Assembly: GCA_963782605.1 (NCBI GenBank)
Contig: CAWAKK010000001.1
Location: forward strand, 248,001-312,000
Source: JBDTSW01 sp963782605
GTDB taxonomy: Bacteria; Actinomycetota; Thermoleophilia; Solirubrobacterales; 70-9
Direction: 5' to 3'
Length of the DNA: 64,000 bases
The notes under the pieces are model-generated. The model saw only the letters and a program-made list of their open reading frames with translations, made no database searches and had not been told where the DNA came from. The first letter of the stretch is position 1; each line of letters starts with the position of its first letter. This document shows, piece by piece, positions 43,257 to 51,693 of the stretch. The position numbers and the translations under genes are program-made.

Positions 43257-43654
43257 TCGCGGTCGTTCAGGAGCGCCAGCGCCGCGTCCGCGTCGCCGAA
43301 CACCCGGGCTGAAGTGACGCGGTGGTCCTCCAGGGTCCAGACCCACGCTGTGGGCGAGTCCACGAGAGTGGACCCGCGACGCGCACGCGCCCTTCCGAAC
43401 ACCAAGACGCCTCCGTCGTCGAGGTCATGAAACTCAGCGGGGATGAGCTCGAGCTCGTCCCAGACGCTGCTCACATCATGGAGGTAGGACTCGAGGCCGT
43501 CATGCCCGCGATAGGGCTCATCGCGGGCGGCGATGACACCGGTCACGGTGTGGATCTCGACTTCGGCGTGGCTGAGCTCGCGCAGCGTCTCCAGATCGCG
43601 CGCGGCGAAGGCGCGGTAGGCCCTGCGGATCACGGCATGCGACGAGGTGGGCAA
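43253..43654 (-). CDS. SnoaL-like (NTF2-fold) protein
   Basis: About 133 residues with the SnoaL/NTF2 pattern: RRAYRAFAARDLETLRELSH, then AEVEIHTVTGVIAARDEPYR and GHDGLESYLHDVSSVWDEL. The fold is used by small cyclases, isomerases, dehydratases and binding proteins, so no reaction is assigned. The start is uncertain: TTG 43654 is in frame, but GTG 43633, just before IRRAYRAF, would be the usual length. It may be co-transcribed with the RsbW-like gene 59 bases upstream. Confidence 0.75.
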   Translation of the reverse strand: MPTSSHAVIRRAYRAFAARDLETLRELSHAEVEIHTVTGVIAARDEPYRGHDGLESYLHDVSSVWDELELIPAEFHDLDDGGVLVFGRARARRGSTLVDSPTAWVWTLEDHRVTSARVFGDADAALALLNDRD

Positions 43655-43712
43655 GCTGGCGCCACCCTATGCGCAAACCGGCCTGCTCGCACCGTTTTCC
43701 GATGGCTGGGCG

Positions 43713-44114
43713 TCAGGGTGCGCTGGGTGCAAACCGGATTCGCAGCCGGGTGCCACCGCCCCGACGCCTGGCGATCTCGACACTCTCCGAGAGCGCAGCG
43801 ATCAGCAACAGCCCCAAGCGCGCGCCGCTCTTCTCGGACGCCGTCCTCGGGCGGATGCCGCGGCCGCGATCGCTGACGGTGATGCACAGGGCCTCGTCCT
43901 GCGGCATGGCGCTCACCTCAAATCGACCGTTCGGATCCTCGTAGGCGTGCAGCGCCGCGTTCATGCATGCCTCGGACACGACCGTGCGCAGATCGTCGAT
44001 CCGCCGCTCGTTGAGCCCGAGTCGCCGGCCCAAGCCGGCGACAGCGCGCCGGGCCGTGGCCACGCTCTCCGCGCGCGCGGGCAGGCTGAGCTTGATCCCT
44101 GCTGAGGCTCCCAT
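43713..44114 (-). CDS. RsbW-like anti-sigma factor / serine kinase
   Basis: About 133 residues of the GHKL ATPase fold: N-box VVSEACMNAALHAYEDPNG, G1 box VSDRGRGIRPR and G2-like KSGARLGLLLIAAL. Such proteins hold a sigma factor inactive and phosphorylate RsbV-like partners. The start is ATG 44114 (TTG 44120 is also possible). It follows the SpoIIE-type phosphatase gene on the same strand and lies between two STAS genes (41427 and 47032), giving all three roles of a partner-switching circuit. No sigma factor gene is in the window. Confidence 0.85.
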   Translation of the reverse strand: MGASAGIKLSLPARAESVATARRAVAGLGRRLGLNERRIDDLRTVVSEACMNAALHAYEDPNGRFEVSAMPQDEALCITVSDRGRGIRPRTASEKSGARLGLLLIAALSESVEIARRRGGGTRLRIRFAPSAP

Positions 44115-44176
44115 CTCCAAGATCGGTACCCGCTACGGCATCGGAGCACTCATCCGAACCGCTCAGCGATCGCCTC

Positions 44177-46771
44177 TCAGCTCGGCAGGGCGATACCCGC
44201 GTCGCTTCGCTCCGGTGACTGGGAGAGCTGCTGGGCGCCTGCTCGACGCACCGCGACGACTGCAACGTCGTCGTCGGGCTCGCCACCCAGGAAGGCCTCG
44301 AGCGCTGCGGTGACCTTCCCGACCGTGGTGAGGGGACGATCGGCGCCGACCAGCTGAGCGCGCAGACGCGCCTCTCCGAAGCGGTCTGCCTTTCCCCTGG
44401 CCTCGATCACGCCGTCGGTGTAGAGGACGAGCTGGTCGCCGGGCAAAAGCTCGATTCGCTCAGGAGTCCAGCTCGAGCCCTCGAAAGCGCCCAGCAGAGG
44501 CCCGGGATTCCCGACGTCCTCGACCTCACCGTCGCGTATCCGCAGCGGCAAGGGATGCCCAGCGGATACGAACGAGATCTCCGCCGGGCCATCATCGACC
44601 CGCGGGAGGACGAGGATTGCGACCGTACACAGAGCGATCTCCCCCCGTGCGCGCAGGGCGGTGTCAAGCAGCGCCAGCGATGTGCAGGGATCCCCCGTCA
44701 GGAGCCCGGCCGTCCTGATCGTGTGCCGGGCGAGCGCGGTCAGCGACGCTGCTGCTGCCCCTCTGCCGACCACGTCCCCCACGACGACCATCCACCCGCC
44801 GTCGACCTCAAAGGCATCGTAGAAGTCCCCTCCCACGGCATTAACTTCGCCGGCGGGCTGATAGACGGCGGCCGTCTCCCAGCCGCGCATGTGCGGCAGC
44901 GCAGGGGGCATGAGCCCCTCCTGAAGGACGCGGGCGACCTCCGCGCGCTCCTCGGCGAGACGAGCGTTCTCGACGGCCGTGCCCGCCCGCCTGGCGAGCT
45001 CCACAGCCAGCTCGAGATCCTCCTCATCGAAGTCCCGACCGTCGGGGCCGTTGCCAAAGGCGACCGCGCCCAGCGTGCGCCCGCCCGAGGTCATCGGCAC
45101 CATCATCGCGGACCGCAGCCCGATCCAGCGCATCAACCGGGCGTGCTCGTCGTCGATAGCGACGCGCTCGATCATCTCGTCGGGCATCGCGATCAACTGA
45201 GCAGCGCCCGAGCGGATCACCTCGGCGATGCCGTCCGGATCCGAAGCGTGGACCGGATAGCGGTTGCGCAGGTCAGCTACCAGGCGCCGCCGCCTGTCGT
45301 CCTCGTGCGCAAGAGCCGCCTGCTCGATCACGCCGGTCTCGCTCGGGACGTCGATCGTGCACCACTCGGCGAAGTCCGGCACGACGAGCTCAGCGAGGCC
45401 CCGCAGCAGCAGGTCGTGGTCGGACGAGGTGGCCACGAGGTCGCCGACGTTGGCGAGGATTCGCTGAGAGAACTCGGCCCTCTTCAGCGCCGTCACGTCC
45501 TCCATCGCGGTCACCGAGTAGAGCGGCTGCCCGTCGGGCCCCATGATCGGTTTGGCGCGCGTGACCAGCCACCGCTCGCGGTGGGAATCCTCGATCATCG
45601 CGCGGACCACCAGGGGCCCGTCAGCCGTGTCGCTCAGGGCGCGTTGCCCGATCACGGCTTCGGCCGCCAACCTGCGGCCGTCCTCGGCCCGAACCTGAAA
45701 TCGCTTCTCGATCTCGGCCATCGACATGATCGTCGGATCCTCGCTCGGTTCGAATCCCATGAGCGTCTTTGCGGCGGGGTTGGCGAAGATGAGCTCACCC
45801 TGCGCGTCGTGGATGACGACGGCCTCGTCGAGCAACGACATGACGTTGTCCATCCGCCGCTCGACGCTCTCCAGATCCGAGAAGAGCCCCGCGTTGTCAA
45901 GCGCGAGCGCGACCCTGCCGGCCAGAGCCTGGGCAAAGCGCACGTCCTCGATGGAGTAGGTCCGACCGGACCAGGACAAGCCGAACGTGAGCGCACCGAG
46001 CAGACGGCCGCGAGCGATCATCGCGACGGTGATCGCGGAGGAGAGGCCGAGCTCTCGCAGCCGCTCGAGATCGTCGGGGTCGTGGGAGAGTCGCTCGAGG
46101 TCGTCATCGGTGAATCGCGGGATAAAGCGGGGATGTCGCGGAAACGGCGCCTCGCGCCGGGTCATCCAGTCCGGCAGGCTTGGTGCCCGCTCCTTCAGAT
46201 AGCGCTCAACGTCTTGCAGGTCATCCCGCCCACCGGCGCGAACGGCAGACCTGATGACGCGTCGATCATGGATGGCGTCCACCATGCAGAAATCGGCGAA
46301 CGGCGTAACGATGACCTCCAGCACGCGCTCGAGCGTCTCCGCCAGTGGCAGCGACCCATCGGCGATGGCGCCAACCTCGTCGAGCAGCTCCAGCCGCTTC
46401 GTGCTTTGCCGAGCCCGCTCGCGCGCCCATGCGCTCGCGACCGCGAGTGCCGCACCGAAGAACAGCACGGCCATGCGTACGTCGTAGTCGGTTCCCCCGA
46501 AGTTCATGTTCCAGGCGCCGCTCAGCGCGGCCGCGGCCAACGCGGCAAGCGAGACCACCACGGTGATCCCAGCTCCGGCCCACAGCGCGGCGATGAACGG
46601 GGCCACGATGAACGTGCCGGTTAGCACCACGCTCTCGCCCCAGGCGAGGTCGGCGGCCAGCAGTACCACGAGCGAGCCCAAGCCCGCCAGCGCCCCCAGC
46701 CGATCGTTGCGCTCGATCCCGCCACCGATGGAGGCGGCGAAGCTGGTCGCTTTCGAGAGAATCTTGTTCAT
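44177..46771 (-). CDS. Membrane sensor SpoIIE-type PP2C phosphatase with GAF and PAS domains
   Basis: The 864-residue protein has four N-terminal hydrophobic segments (about 28-118; e.g. LGALAGLGSLVVLLAADLAW), a GAF-like domain (about 125-300), a PAS domain (about 305-430, DEAVVIHDAQGELIFANPAA), a second GAF (about 440-600) and a C-terminal SpoIIE phosphatase (about 625-850) with GEVNAVGGDFYDAFEVDGGW, VVGDVVGRG and LVLYTDGVIEARG as metal-binding acidic motifs. It would dephosphorylate an RsbV-like STAS protein on sensing a signal and so release a stress sigma factor. The RsbW-like gene lies 62 bases downstream. Confidence 0.9.
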   Translation of the reverse strand: MNKILSKATSFAASIGGGIERNDRLGALAGLGSLVVLLAADLAWGESVVLTGTFIVAPFIAALWAGAGITVVVSLAALAAAALSGAWNMNFGGTDYDVRMAVLFFGAALAVASAWARERARQSTKRLELLDEVGAIADGSLPLAETLERVLEVIVTPFADFCMVDAIHDRRVIRSAVRAGGRDDLQDVERYLKERAPSLPDWMTRREAPFPRHPRFIPRFTDDDLERLSHDPDDLERLRELGLSSAITVAMIARGRLLGALTFGLSWSGRTYSIEDVRFAQALAGRVALALDNAGLFSDLESVERRMDNVMSLLDEAVVIHDAQGELIFANPAAKTLMGFEPSEDPTIMSMAEIEKRFQVRAEDGRRLAAEAVIGQRALSDTADGPLVVRAMIEDSHRERWLVTRAKPIMGPDGQPLYSVTAMEDVTALKRAEFSQRILANVGDLVATSSDHDLLLRGLAELVVPDFAEWCTIDVPSETGVIEQAALAHEDDRRRRLVADLRNRYPVHASDPDGIAEVIRSGAAQLIAMPDEMIERVAIDDEHARLMRWIGLRSAMMVPMTSGGRTLGAVAFGNGPDGRDFDEEDLELAVELARRAGTAVENARLAEERAEVARVLQEGLMPPALPHMRGWETAAVYQPAGEVNAVGGDFYDAFEVDGGWMVVVGDVVGRGAAAASLTALARHTIRTAGLLTGDPCTSLALLDTALRARGEIALCTVAILVLPRVDDGPAEISFVSAGHPLPLRIRDGEVEDVGNPGPLLGAFEGSSWTPERIELLPGDQLVLYTDGVIEARGKADRFGEARLRAQLVGADRPLTTVGKVTAALEAFLGGEPDDDVAVVAVRRAGAQQLSQSPERSDAGIALPS

Positions 46772-47031
46772 CAGGACGCCGGATGCGCCAACATCGCGTG
46801 GCGCTGATCGAATCTAGTCGCCCAAAGGGCCTTTGGCAAGCGACTTTTCGCTGCACGCCGACTAACATGCAGCGAGGTTCGGGGACCACCGACGTGGCCG
46901 TCGAGCAGATCATGTGCCAAGGGCGAGCGGGAGCGATCGCGATCGATCCAAACGGCGCGCGACGAGATCCCGAATCCCGTTACTCAAATGACCGAAGCTG
47001 CCGTTAACCAACAACGACCGAGCGCACGCCG
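46772..47031. other. Gap between phosphatase and STAS genes with hairpins
   Basis: No convincing gene. It holds a perfect 15-base palindrome CCAAAGGGCCTTTGG (46822-46836) nested in GTCGC/GCGAC, followed at once by AGCGA/TCGCT. These could be paired RNA structures or protein sites in the divergent promoter region. I see no clear SigB-like promoter here. Confidence 0.4.
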
Positions 47032-47406
47032 ATGACGCCTGGCTTCGACGTGAAGATCTCCAGGCTGGACGGCGACATCCAGTCCGCCGAGATCGTTGGA
47101 GAGCTCGATCAGGCGACGGTTCCAGACCTCCAGGCGCACCTGGACGAGGTCATCAACTCGGGCGAGTCCAACGTGCTCGTGGACCTCTCCTCCTGCGAGT
47201 TCATCGATTCGAGCGGGCTCGCAGCGCTCGTGGGTGCCCGCGAGCGCGTTACCGCGAACGGCAACCGGGGCTTCGGCATCTGCTGCCCCGACTCGCAGGT
47301 GAGCCGCCTGCTGGAGATCACCGGCCTCGACCACGCGATGGGGCTCGTGGGCACACGCGACGAGGCCCTCACGGCCCTGCGCGACGGGGCAGGCACCGCG
47401 CAGTAG
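47032..47406 (+). CDS. STAS-domain anti-anti-sigma factor, second copy
   Basis: 124 residues with the STAS strand SAEIVGELDQATVPDLQAHL and the phosphorylation loop CEFIDSSGLAALVGARER. It is divergent from the SpoIIE-type phosphatase gene, so it is the nearest substrate candidate for that enzyme. The ATG has no visible ribosome binding site. Its stop codon is in the same frame as the DUF72 gene that follows. Confidence 0.85.
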   Translation: MTPGFDVKISRLDGDIQSAEIVGELDQATVPDLQAHLDEVINSGESNVLVDLSSCEFIDSSGLAALVGARERVTANGNRGFGICCPDSQVSRLLEITGLDHAMGLVGTRDEALTALRDGAGTAQ

Positions 47407-47427
47407 AGCGGGGGCAGTACGCCTCCC

Positions 47428-48381
47428 ATCAGAGTCGGCTGTTCGGGTTGGGTTTACCGCGACTGGCGCGGCACCCTCTACCCGGAGGGCCTCCCTCAAC
47501 GTCGCTGGCTAGAGCGCTACGCGGAGGTCTTCGACACCGTCGAGGTCAACAACACGTTCTACCGGCTGCCCTCACGAGAGGCCGTGGCCGCATGGGAGGC
47601 GGAAACCCCGGCCGGCTTCGAGTTCACCGTCAAGGCGAGCCGGTACCTGACGCACGTAAAGCGCCTGACCACGGTCGCCGATGGCATCGCGCGGCTTCAT
47701 GAGCGGATCGAGCCGCTCGTCGAGGCGGACAAGCTCGCCGTGATCCTCTGGCAGCTCCCGGCCAACTTCCAGCGCGATGACACCAGGCTGGCCAACGCCC
47801 TGGAGGCCCTCCCGCCAGGACGCCACGCATTCGAGTTTCGTCACCAGAGCTGGTTTCAGCCGCCGGTCTACCGGCTGCTCCGCGACCACCAAGCCGCACT
47901 CGTGATCGGCGACCACCCGAAGTGGCCGTTTCAAGCGCGAGAGCTGACGGCGGATTGGACGCTGCTCCGCCTGCACTACGGACGCCGCGGTCGCGACGGC
48001 AACTATTCGGCGTCGGAGCTCACCGCGTGGCGCCGGCGGATCGGGCAGTGGCGTCGCCGGGCCGAGGTGTTCGCCTACCTGAACAACGACTGGAAGAGCT
48101 TTGCGCCGGCCAACGCGCTGGTGCTGCGGGACGGGCCGAGGGCTTCGATGCCGTGGGGTGGGCGCGGACGGTTGGATGGCGCGAAAGTACCGCTCGACCT
48201 ACAACCCCAGATCGCGCAGGAACTGGGGCTTGTGCGAGTCCAGGAAGACGAGAAACGGGACCCCCGTCGCACGCTCCTCGGGATGTCCCTGGTCGTCGGG
48301 GTGCTCGGCCGCGCGGGAGGAGATGTCCTCCCAGGCGTGATCGCCCGGGTCCCAATGGGTGACCTCGACGTCGGCCTCTAG
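47428..48381 (+). CDS. DUF72 family protein with no standard start codon
   Basis: The frame after the STAS stop reads IRVGCSGWVYRDWRG, then EVFDTVEVNNTFYRLPSREA and later RHAFEFRHQSWFQPPVYRLL and VFAYLNNDW, all typical of DUF72 (YecE-like, TIM-barrel, function unknown). No ATG, GTG or TTG lies between the in-frame TAG (47404) and the first conserved residue. The feature is started at ATC 47428, where an ATG would be expected; a substitution error is likely. After about residue 235 the protein runs on past the family's usual end and overlaps the opposite gene by 183 bases, so a 3' frameshift is also suspected. Confidence 0.7.
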   Translation: MRVGCSGWVYRDWRGTLYPEGLPQRRWLERYAEVFDTVEVNNTFYRLPSREAVAAWEAETPAGFEFTVKASRYLTHVKRLTTVADGIARLHERIEPLVEADKLAVILWQLPANFQRDDTRLANALEALPPGRHAFEFRHQSWFQPPVYRLLRDHQAALVIGDHPKWPFQARELTADWTLLRLHYGRRGRDGNYSASELTAWRRRIGQWRRRAEVFAYLNNDWKSFAPANALVLRDGPRASMPWGGRGRLDGAKVPLDLQPQIAQELGLVRVQEDEKRDPRRTLLGMSLVVGVLGRAGGDVLPGVIARVPMGDLDVGL

Positions 48382-48606
48382 ACCCTCATCAGCCACGATC
48401 TGCGTGATCACCCGGCTCGCCTCGCGGGCGGCTGCCTCAGAGCCGGCGTAGAGGAACATCTTCGCCCCGTCACGGGTGACGATCACGCTTCCTCCGAGCC
48501 GCTCGCGCGCCTCGTCATCGAGGTCGAGCGTGCGCAGCCGCTCGCCCAGGGAGAGGTCATGCCCCTCTTCCTGCAACTCCACCTCGACGCGCCACTCCTC
48601 GGCCAT
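48199..48606 (-). CDS. Conserved-looking protein of unknown function
   Basis: 135 residues starting at ATG 48606. It has an alternating strand/helix pattern (EEWRVEVELQEEGHDLSLGE; DGAKMFLYAGSEAAAREASR) and ends FLVFLDSHKPQFLRDLGL. It is acidic, with no signal peptide or membrane segment. I do not recognise a named family. It converges on the DUF72 gene and overlaps its extended 3' end; regular codon use suggests that this gene, not the DUF72 extension, is the real one. Confidence 0.65.
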   Translation of the reverse strand: MAEEWRVEVELQEEGHDLSLGERLRTLDLDDEARERLGGSVIVTRDGAKMFLYAGSEAAAREASRVITQIVADEGLEADVEVTHWDPGDHAWEDISSRAAEHPDDQGHPEERATGVPFLVFLDSHKPQFLRDLGL

Positions 48607-48697
48607 TGCGCTGGAAGTCTCGCACGCCGAACCGGCGAGCGCCGGCAGACCGCGTTGTACTCGGACTCCGCAACGCCACCGCTAGCATCGGCCCTCG

Positions 48698-50218
48698 ATG
48701 GAGGAGAAGGAGATAGAGGAGCGCCTGCTCATCGGCGGTGAGCAGGTCGCCGGCGACGGCGACGAGCTCGCTGTGGAGAACCCCGCGACCGAGGCGACGG
48801 TCGCAACGATTGGCTCGGCCTCGCTGGACCAGGTCTCGGCGGCGGTGGCCGCAGCGGCCGAGGCCCAGCGCGGCTGGGAGCGCACGCCCGCCGTCGAGCG
48901 TGGCGAGATGCTGCACGAGGTCGCGGCGCGCCTGCGGCAAGACGCGGAGCACCTGGCCCCGCTCATGACCGCTGAGGGCGGCAAACCGCTGATCGAGAAT
49001 CGCGACGAGATCGACTGGTGCGCCGCCGCGTTCGACTACTACGCGGAGATCGGCCGCGACTCCGCCGGTCGCGTCATCCCATCCATCGAGGCGTCTCAGC
49101 TCGCGCTTGTCGTCAAGGACCCGGTGGGCCCGGTCGGCTGCATCGTGCCCTGGAACTACCCGCTCCTGCTCCTCACCTGGAAGCTCGCCCCAGCGCTCGC
49201 GGCAGGAAACGCCACCGTATGCAAGCCGTCCGAGGTGACGCCCCTCTCCACCCTCGCGCTCACGTCTTGTCTCGATCATCTCCCGCCCGGCGTCGTCAAC
49301 CTGGTCGCCGGCGCTGGGGACGTTGGCGGCGCGATCGTTGCCGACGAGCGAATCGCCTGCGTGGCGTTCACGGGGTCGGTGCCAACGGGCAAGAAGATCG
49401 CTTCGGTGTGCGGAGAGCGGGTTGCTCGCATCAATCTCGAGATGGGCGGCAAGGACCCGTTCATCGTCTGCTCGGACGTTGCGGAGCGCATCGACGTCGC
49501 CGCCCGCGGCGGCGTGTGGGCCGCCTTCTTAAACGCCGGTCAGGTCTGCACGTCGGCCGAGCGCTTCTACGTCATGGACGACGTCTACGACGACTACCTG
49601 CAGGCATTCACGGACACGACCTCGAGCCTGATCGTCGGCGACCCGACCGATGACGCCACGGACGTCGGCCCGATGGTCTCGGCGACACAGCGCCAGAAGG
49701 TCGCGGCCCAGGTCGAAGCGGCCGTCGACGCCGGCGCCGAGGTGGTCGTTGGGGGCGGGGACGCCGGCCACGACCGCGGGCACTTCTTCGCCCCGGCGGT
49801 CGTCACAGGCGCGCCCGTCGAGACCGACTTGCTGCGGGAGGAGACCTTCGGCCCGGTAGCACCTCTCGTTCGGGTCAGCTCCCTCGACGAGGCAATCGAG
49901 CTCGCCAACTCCACCCGGTTCGGCCTCGGCGCGAACATTTACACGCGCGACCTCTCCAACGTGATCCGCTGCCTGCGAGAGGTCAAGGCCGGCACGGTCT
50001 GGTTCAACGACCCGCTCACCGACAACGACGCGGGGCCGTTCGGAGGCTTCAAGCAGTCGGGGCTCGGACGGGAGCTGGGCCGCGAGGGCCTCGAGGCTTT
50101 TCAGGAGACCAAGCACGTTCACATCGAGACCGAGATCGCGCCGAAGGACTGGTGGTACCCCTACTCGGAGTACTCGCGCACCCGCGACGCATCACCCCAC
50201 GACGGAGCAGGAGCATGA
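48698..50218 (+). CDS. NAD(P)-dependent aldehyde dehydrogenase (betaine-aldehyde-like)
   Basis: 506 residues with full ALDH motifs: GCIVPWNYPLLLLTWKLAPA, EMGGKDPF with the general base Glu, and NAGQVCTSAER with the catalytic Cys. The C-terminus FNDPLTDNDAGPFGGFKQSG is that of the betaine/aminoaldehyde group. It overlaps mmsA by ATGA (50215-50218), so the products probably act on linked aldehydes, for example 3-aminopropanal or another amine-derived aldehyde leading toward malonate semialdehyde. The exact substrate is not determined. Confidence 0.85.
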   Translation: MEEKEIEERLLIGGEQVAGDGDELAVENPATEATVATIGSASLDQVSAAVAAAAEAQRGWERTPAVERGEMLHEVAARLRQDAEHLAPLMTAEGGKPLIENRDEIDWCAAAFDYYAEIGRDSAGRVIPSIEASQLALVVKDPVGPVGCIVPWNYPLLLLTWKLAPALAAGNATVCKPSEVTPLSTLALTSCLDHLPPGVVNLVAGAGDVGGAIVADERIACVAFTGSVPTGKKIASVCGERVARINLEMGGKDPFIVCSDVAERIDVAARGGVWAAFLNAGQVCTSAERFYVMDDVYDDYLQAFTDTTSSLIVGDPTDDATDVGPMVSATQRQKVAAQVEAAVDAGAEVVVGGGDAGHDRGHFFAPAVVTGAPVETDLLREETFGPVAPLVRVSSLDEAIELANSTRFGLGANIYTRDLSNVIRCLREVKAGTVWFNDPLTDNDAGPFGGFKQSGLGRELGREGLEAFQETKHVHIETEIAPKDWWYPYSEYSRTRDASPHDGAGA

Positions 50219-51693
50219 AGCCAACCGCAACCCCCACCGCAACCCGCACGCTCGACAACTACATCGGCGGCGCCTGGGCGCCCGCCTCCGACGTCGAAAC
50301 GCTCGAGGACATCGATCCCGCCACCGGCGAGGTAGCCGCGCTCATCCCGCTGTCCGGCGCGGCCGAGGTCGACGCCGCGGTCGCGGCGGCCAGCGAGGCG
50401 CAGCGCGAGTGGCGCGGTGTAGCCGTCCAGCGCCGCGCCCGCGCGGTCATGGCCCTCAGAGAGACTCTGTGGGAGCACCGCAACGAGATCGCCGACCTCG
50501 TCACCGCCGACATGGGCAAGGCGATCGACGATGCCCGCGGGGAGGTCCTCCGCGGGATCGAGTCGACCGAGGCGGCGACGGGGATCCCCCACCTCCTGAA
50601 GGGCGAGAACCTGGAAGGCGTTGGCGGCGGCGTGGACGTCGAGCTCGTCCGCCAGCCGGTTGGCGTGGTCGCGGCGATCACGCCGTTCAACTTCCCGGCG
50701 ATGATCCCGCTTTGGTTCCTGCCCTTCGCGGTCGCCTGCGGCAACGGCTTCATCCTGAAGCCCTCCGAGCGCGACCCCCGTCCCTCAGAGCGCATTCTCG
50801 AGCTGATCGACGGGATCGACCAGATCCCGCGCGGCCTGGTGAATCTGGTGCACGGTGGCCGCGACGCCGTGAACGCGATCCTTGAGCACCCGGGGATCGA
50901 CGCGATCTCCTTCGTGGGCCAGGCTTCCACGGCTCGCTACGTGGCCGAACGGTCGGCCGCAACCGGCAAGCGCTGCCAGGCCCTCGGCGGGGCGAAGAAC
51001 TCGCTCGTCGTGATGCCGGACGCCGACCTGGACACCTCGATTCCGGCGATCATGAGCTCGGCTTTCGGGGCCGCCGGCCAGCGCTGTCTGGCCGGCTCCG
51101 TTGCCGTCCTCGTTGGTGAGAGGGAGCGCCAGGACGAGGTCCGTGACGCGCTCGTGGCCGCCGCGCGGGAGCTGCACATCGGGCCCGGTGACGACCCCGC
51201 GACCGACGTCTGCCCGCTCGTGGCCCCCGAGGCCAGGGAGCGCGTGGCCGGGGCCGTGGAGCGAGCTCTCTCCGAGGATGCCGAGCTCGTCCTGGACGGC
51301 CGCGACGCCGACCCAGGCCCGGGCGAGACGATCCTGGGCCCGACCATCGTCGAAACCGGCGATCACGAGTCCGAGGTGGCACGCACCGAGCTGTTCGGTC
51401 CGCTGCTCACGCTGATCCGCGCGGACGATCTCGACGACGCCCTCGAGTTCGTGAACGGATCCAATCTCGGCAACGCGGGCTCGATCTTCACCACGTCGGG
51501 AGGCGCCGCGCGTGCCTATCGCTTCGGCGTCGAGGCGGGGATGATCGGCGTCAACGTGGGGGTCGCGGCGCCGGTGGCCTGGTTCCCGTTCTCGGGCTGG
51601 AAGGACTCCATCGACGGCGACCTGCACGCCAACGGCGCCGACGCGGTGGACTTCTACACCCGCAAGAAGGTCGTCACCTCGCGCTGGTCGTGA
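50215..51693 (+). CDS. mmsA: CoA-acylating methylmalonate/malonate-semialdehyde dehydrogenase
   Basis: 492 residues starting at ATG 50215. The signatures LGGAKN (in place of the usual ELGGK, lacking the general-base Glu) and GQRCLAGS with the catalytic Cys mark the CoA-dependent semialdehyde dehydrogenases, as does ITPFNFPAMIPLWFLPFAVA. The reaction turns malonate or methylmalonate semialdehyde into acetyl- or propionyl-CoA with CO2. In a polyamine setting it would finish the route from 1,3-diaminopropane via beta-alanine. Overlaps on both sides (ATGA and GTGA) put it in a three-gene operon. Confidence 0.88.
   Translation: MKPTATPTATRTLDNYIGGAWAPASDVETLEDIDPATGEVAALIPLSGAAEVDAAVAAASEAQREWRGVAVQRRARAVMALRETLWEHRNEIADLVTADMGKAIDDARGEVLRGIESTEAATGIPHLLKGENLEGVGGGVDVELVRQPVGVVAAITPFNFPAMIPLWFLPFAVACGNGFILKPSERDPRPSERILELIDGIDQIPRGLVNLVHGGRDAVNAILEHPGIDAISFVGQASTARYVAERSAATGKRCQALGGAKNSLVVMPDADLDTSIPAIMSSAFGAAGQRCLAGSVAVLVGERERQDEVRDALVAAARELHIGPGDDPATDVCPLVAPEARERVAGAVERALSEDAELVLDGRDADPGPGETILGPTIVETGDHESEVARTELFGPLLTLIRADDLDDALEFVNGSNLGNAGSIFTTSGGAARAYRFGVEAGMIGVNVGVAAPVAWFPFSGWKDSIDGDLHANGADAVDFYTRKKVVTSRWS

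Noticed and set aside
44555..46624. Plus-strand open frame of 689 codons opposite the SpoIIE-type gene
   Set aside because: No domain recognisable; the minus strand has TM, GAF, PAS and PP2C motifs in order.
46783..47007. Small open frame in the gap before the second STAS gene
   Set aside because: No binding site, promoter or conserved pattern; it overlaps the palindromic structures.
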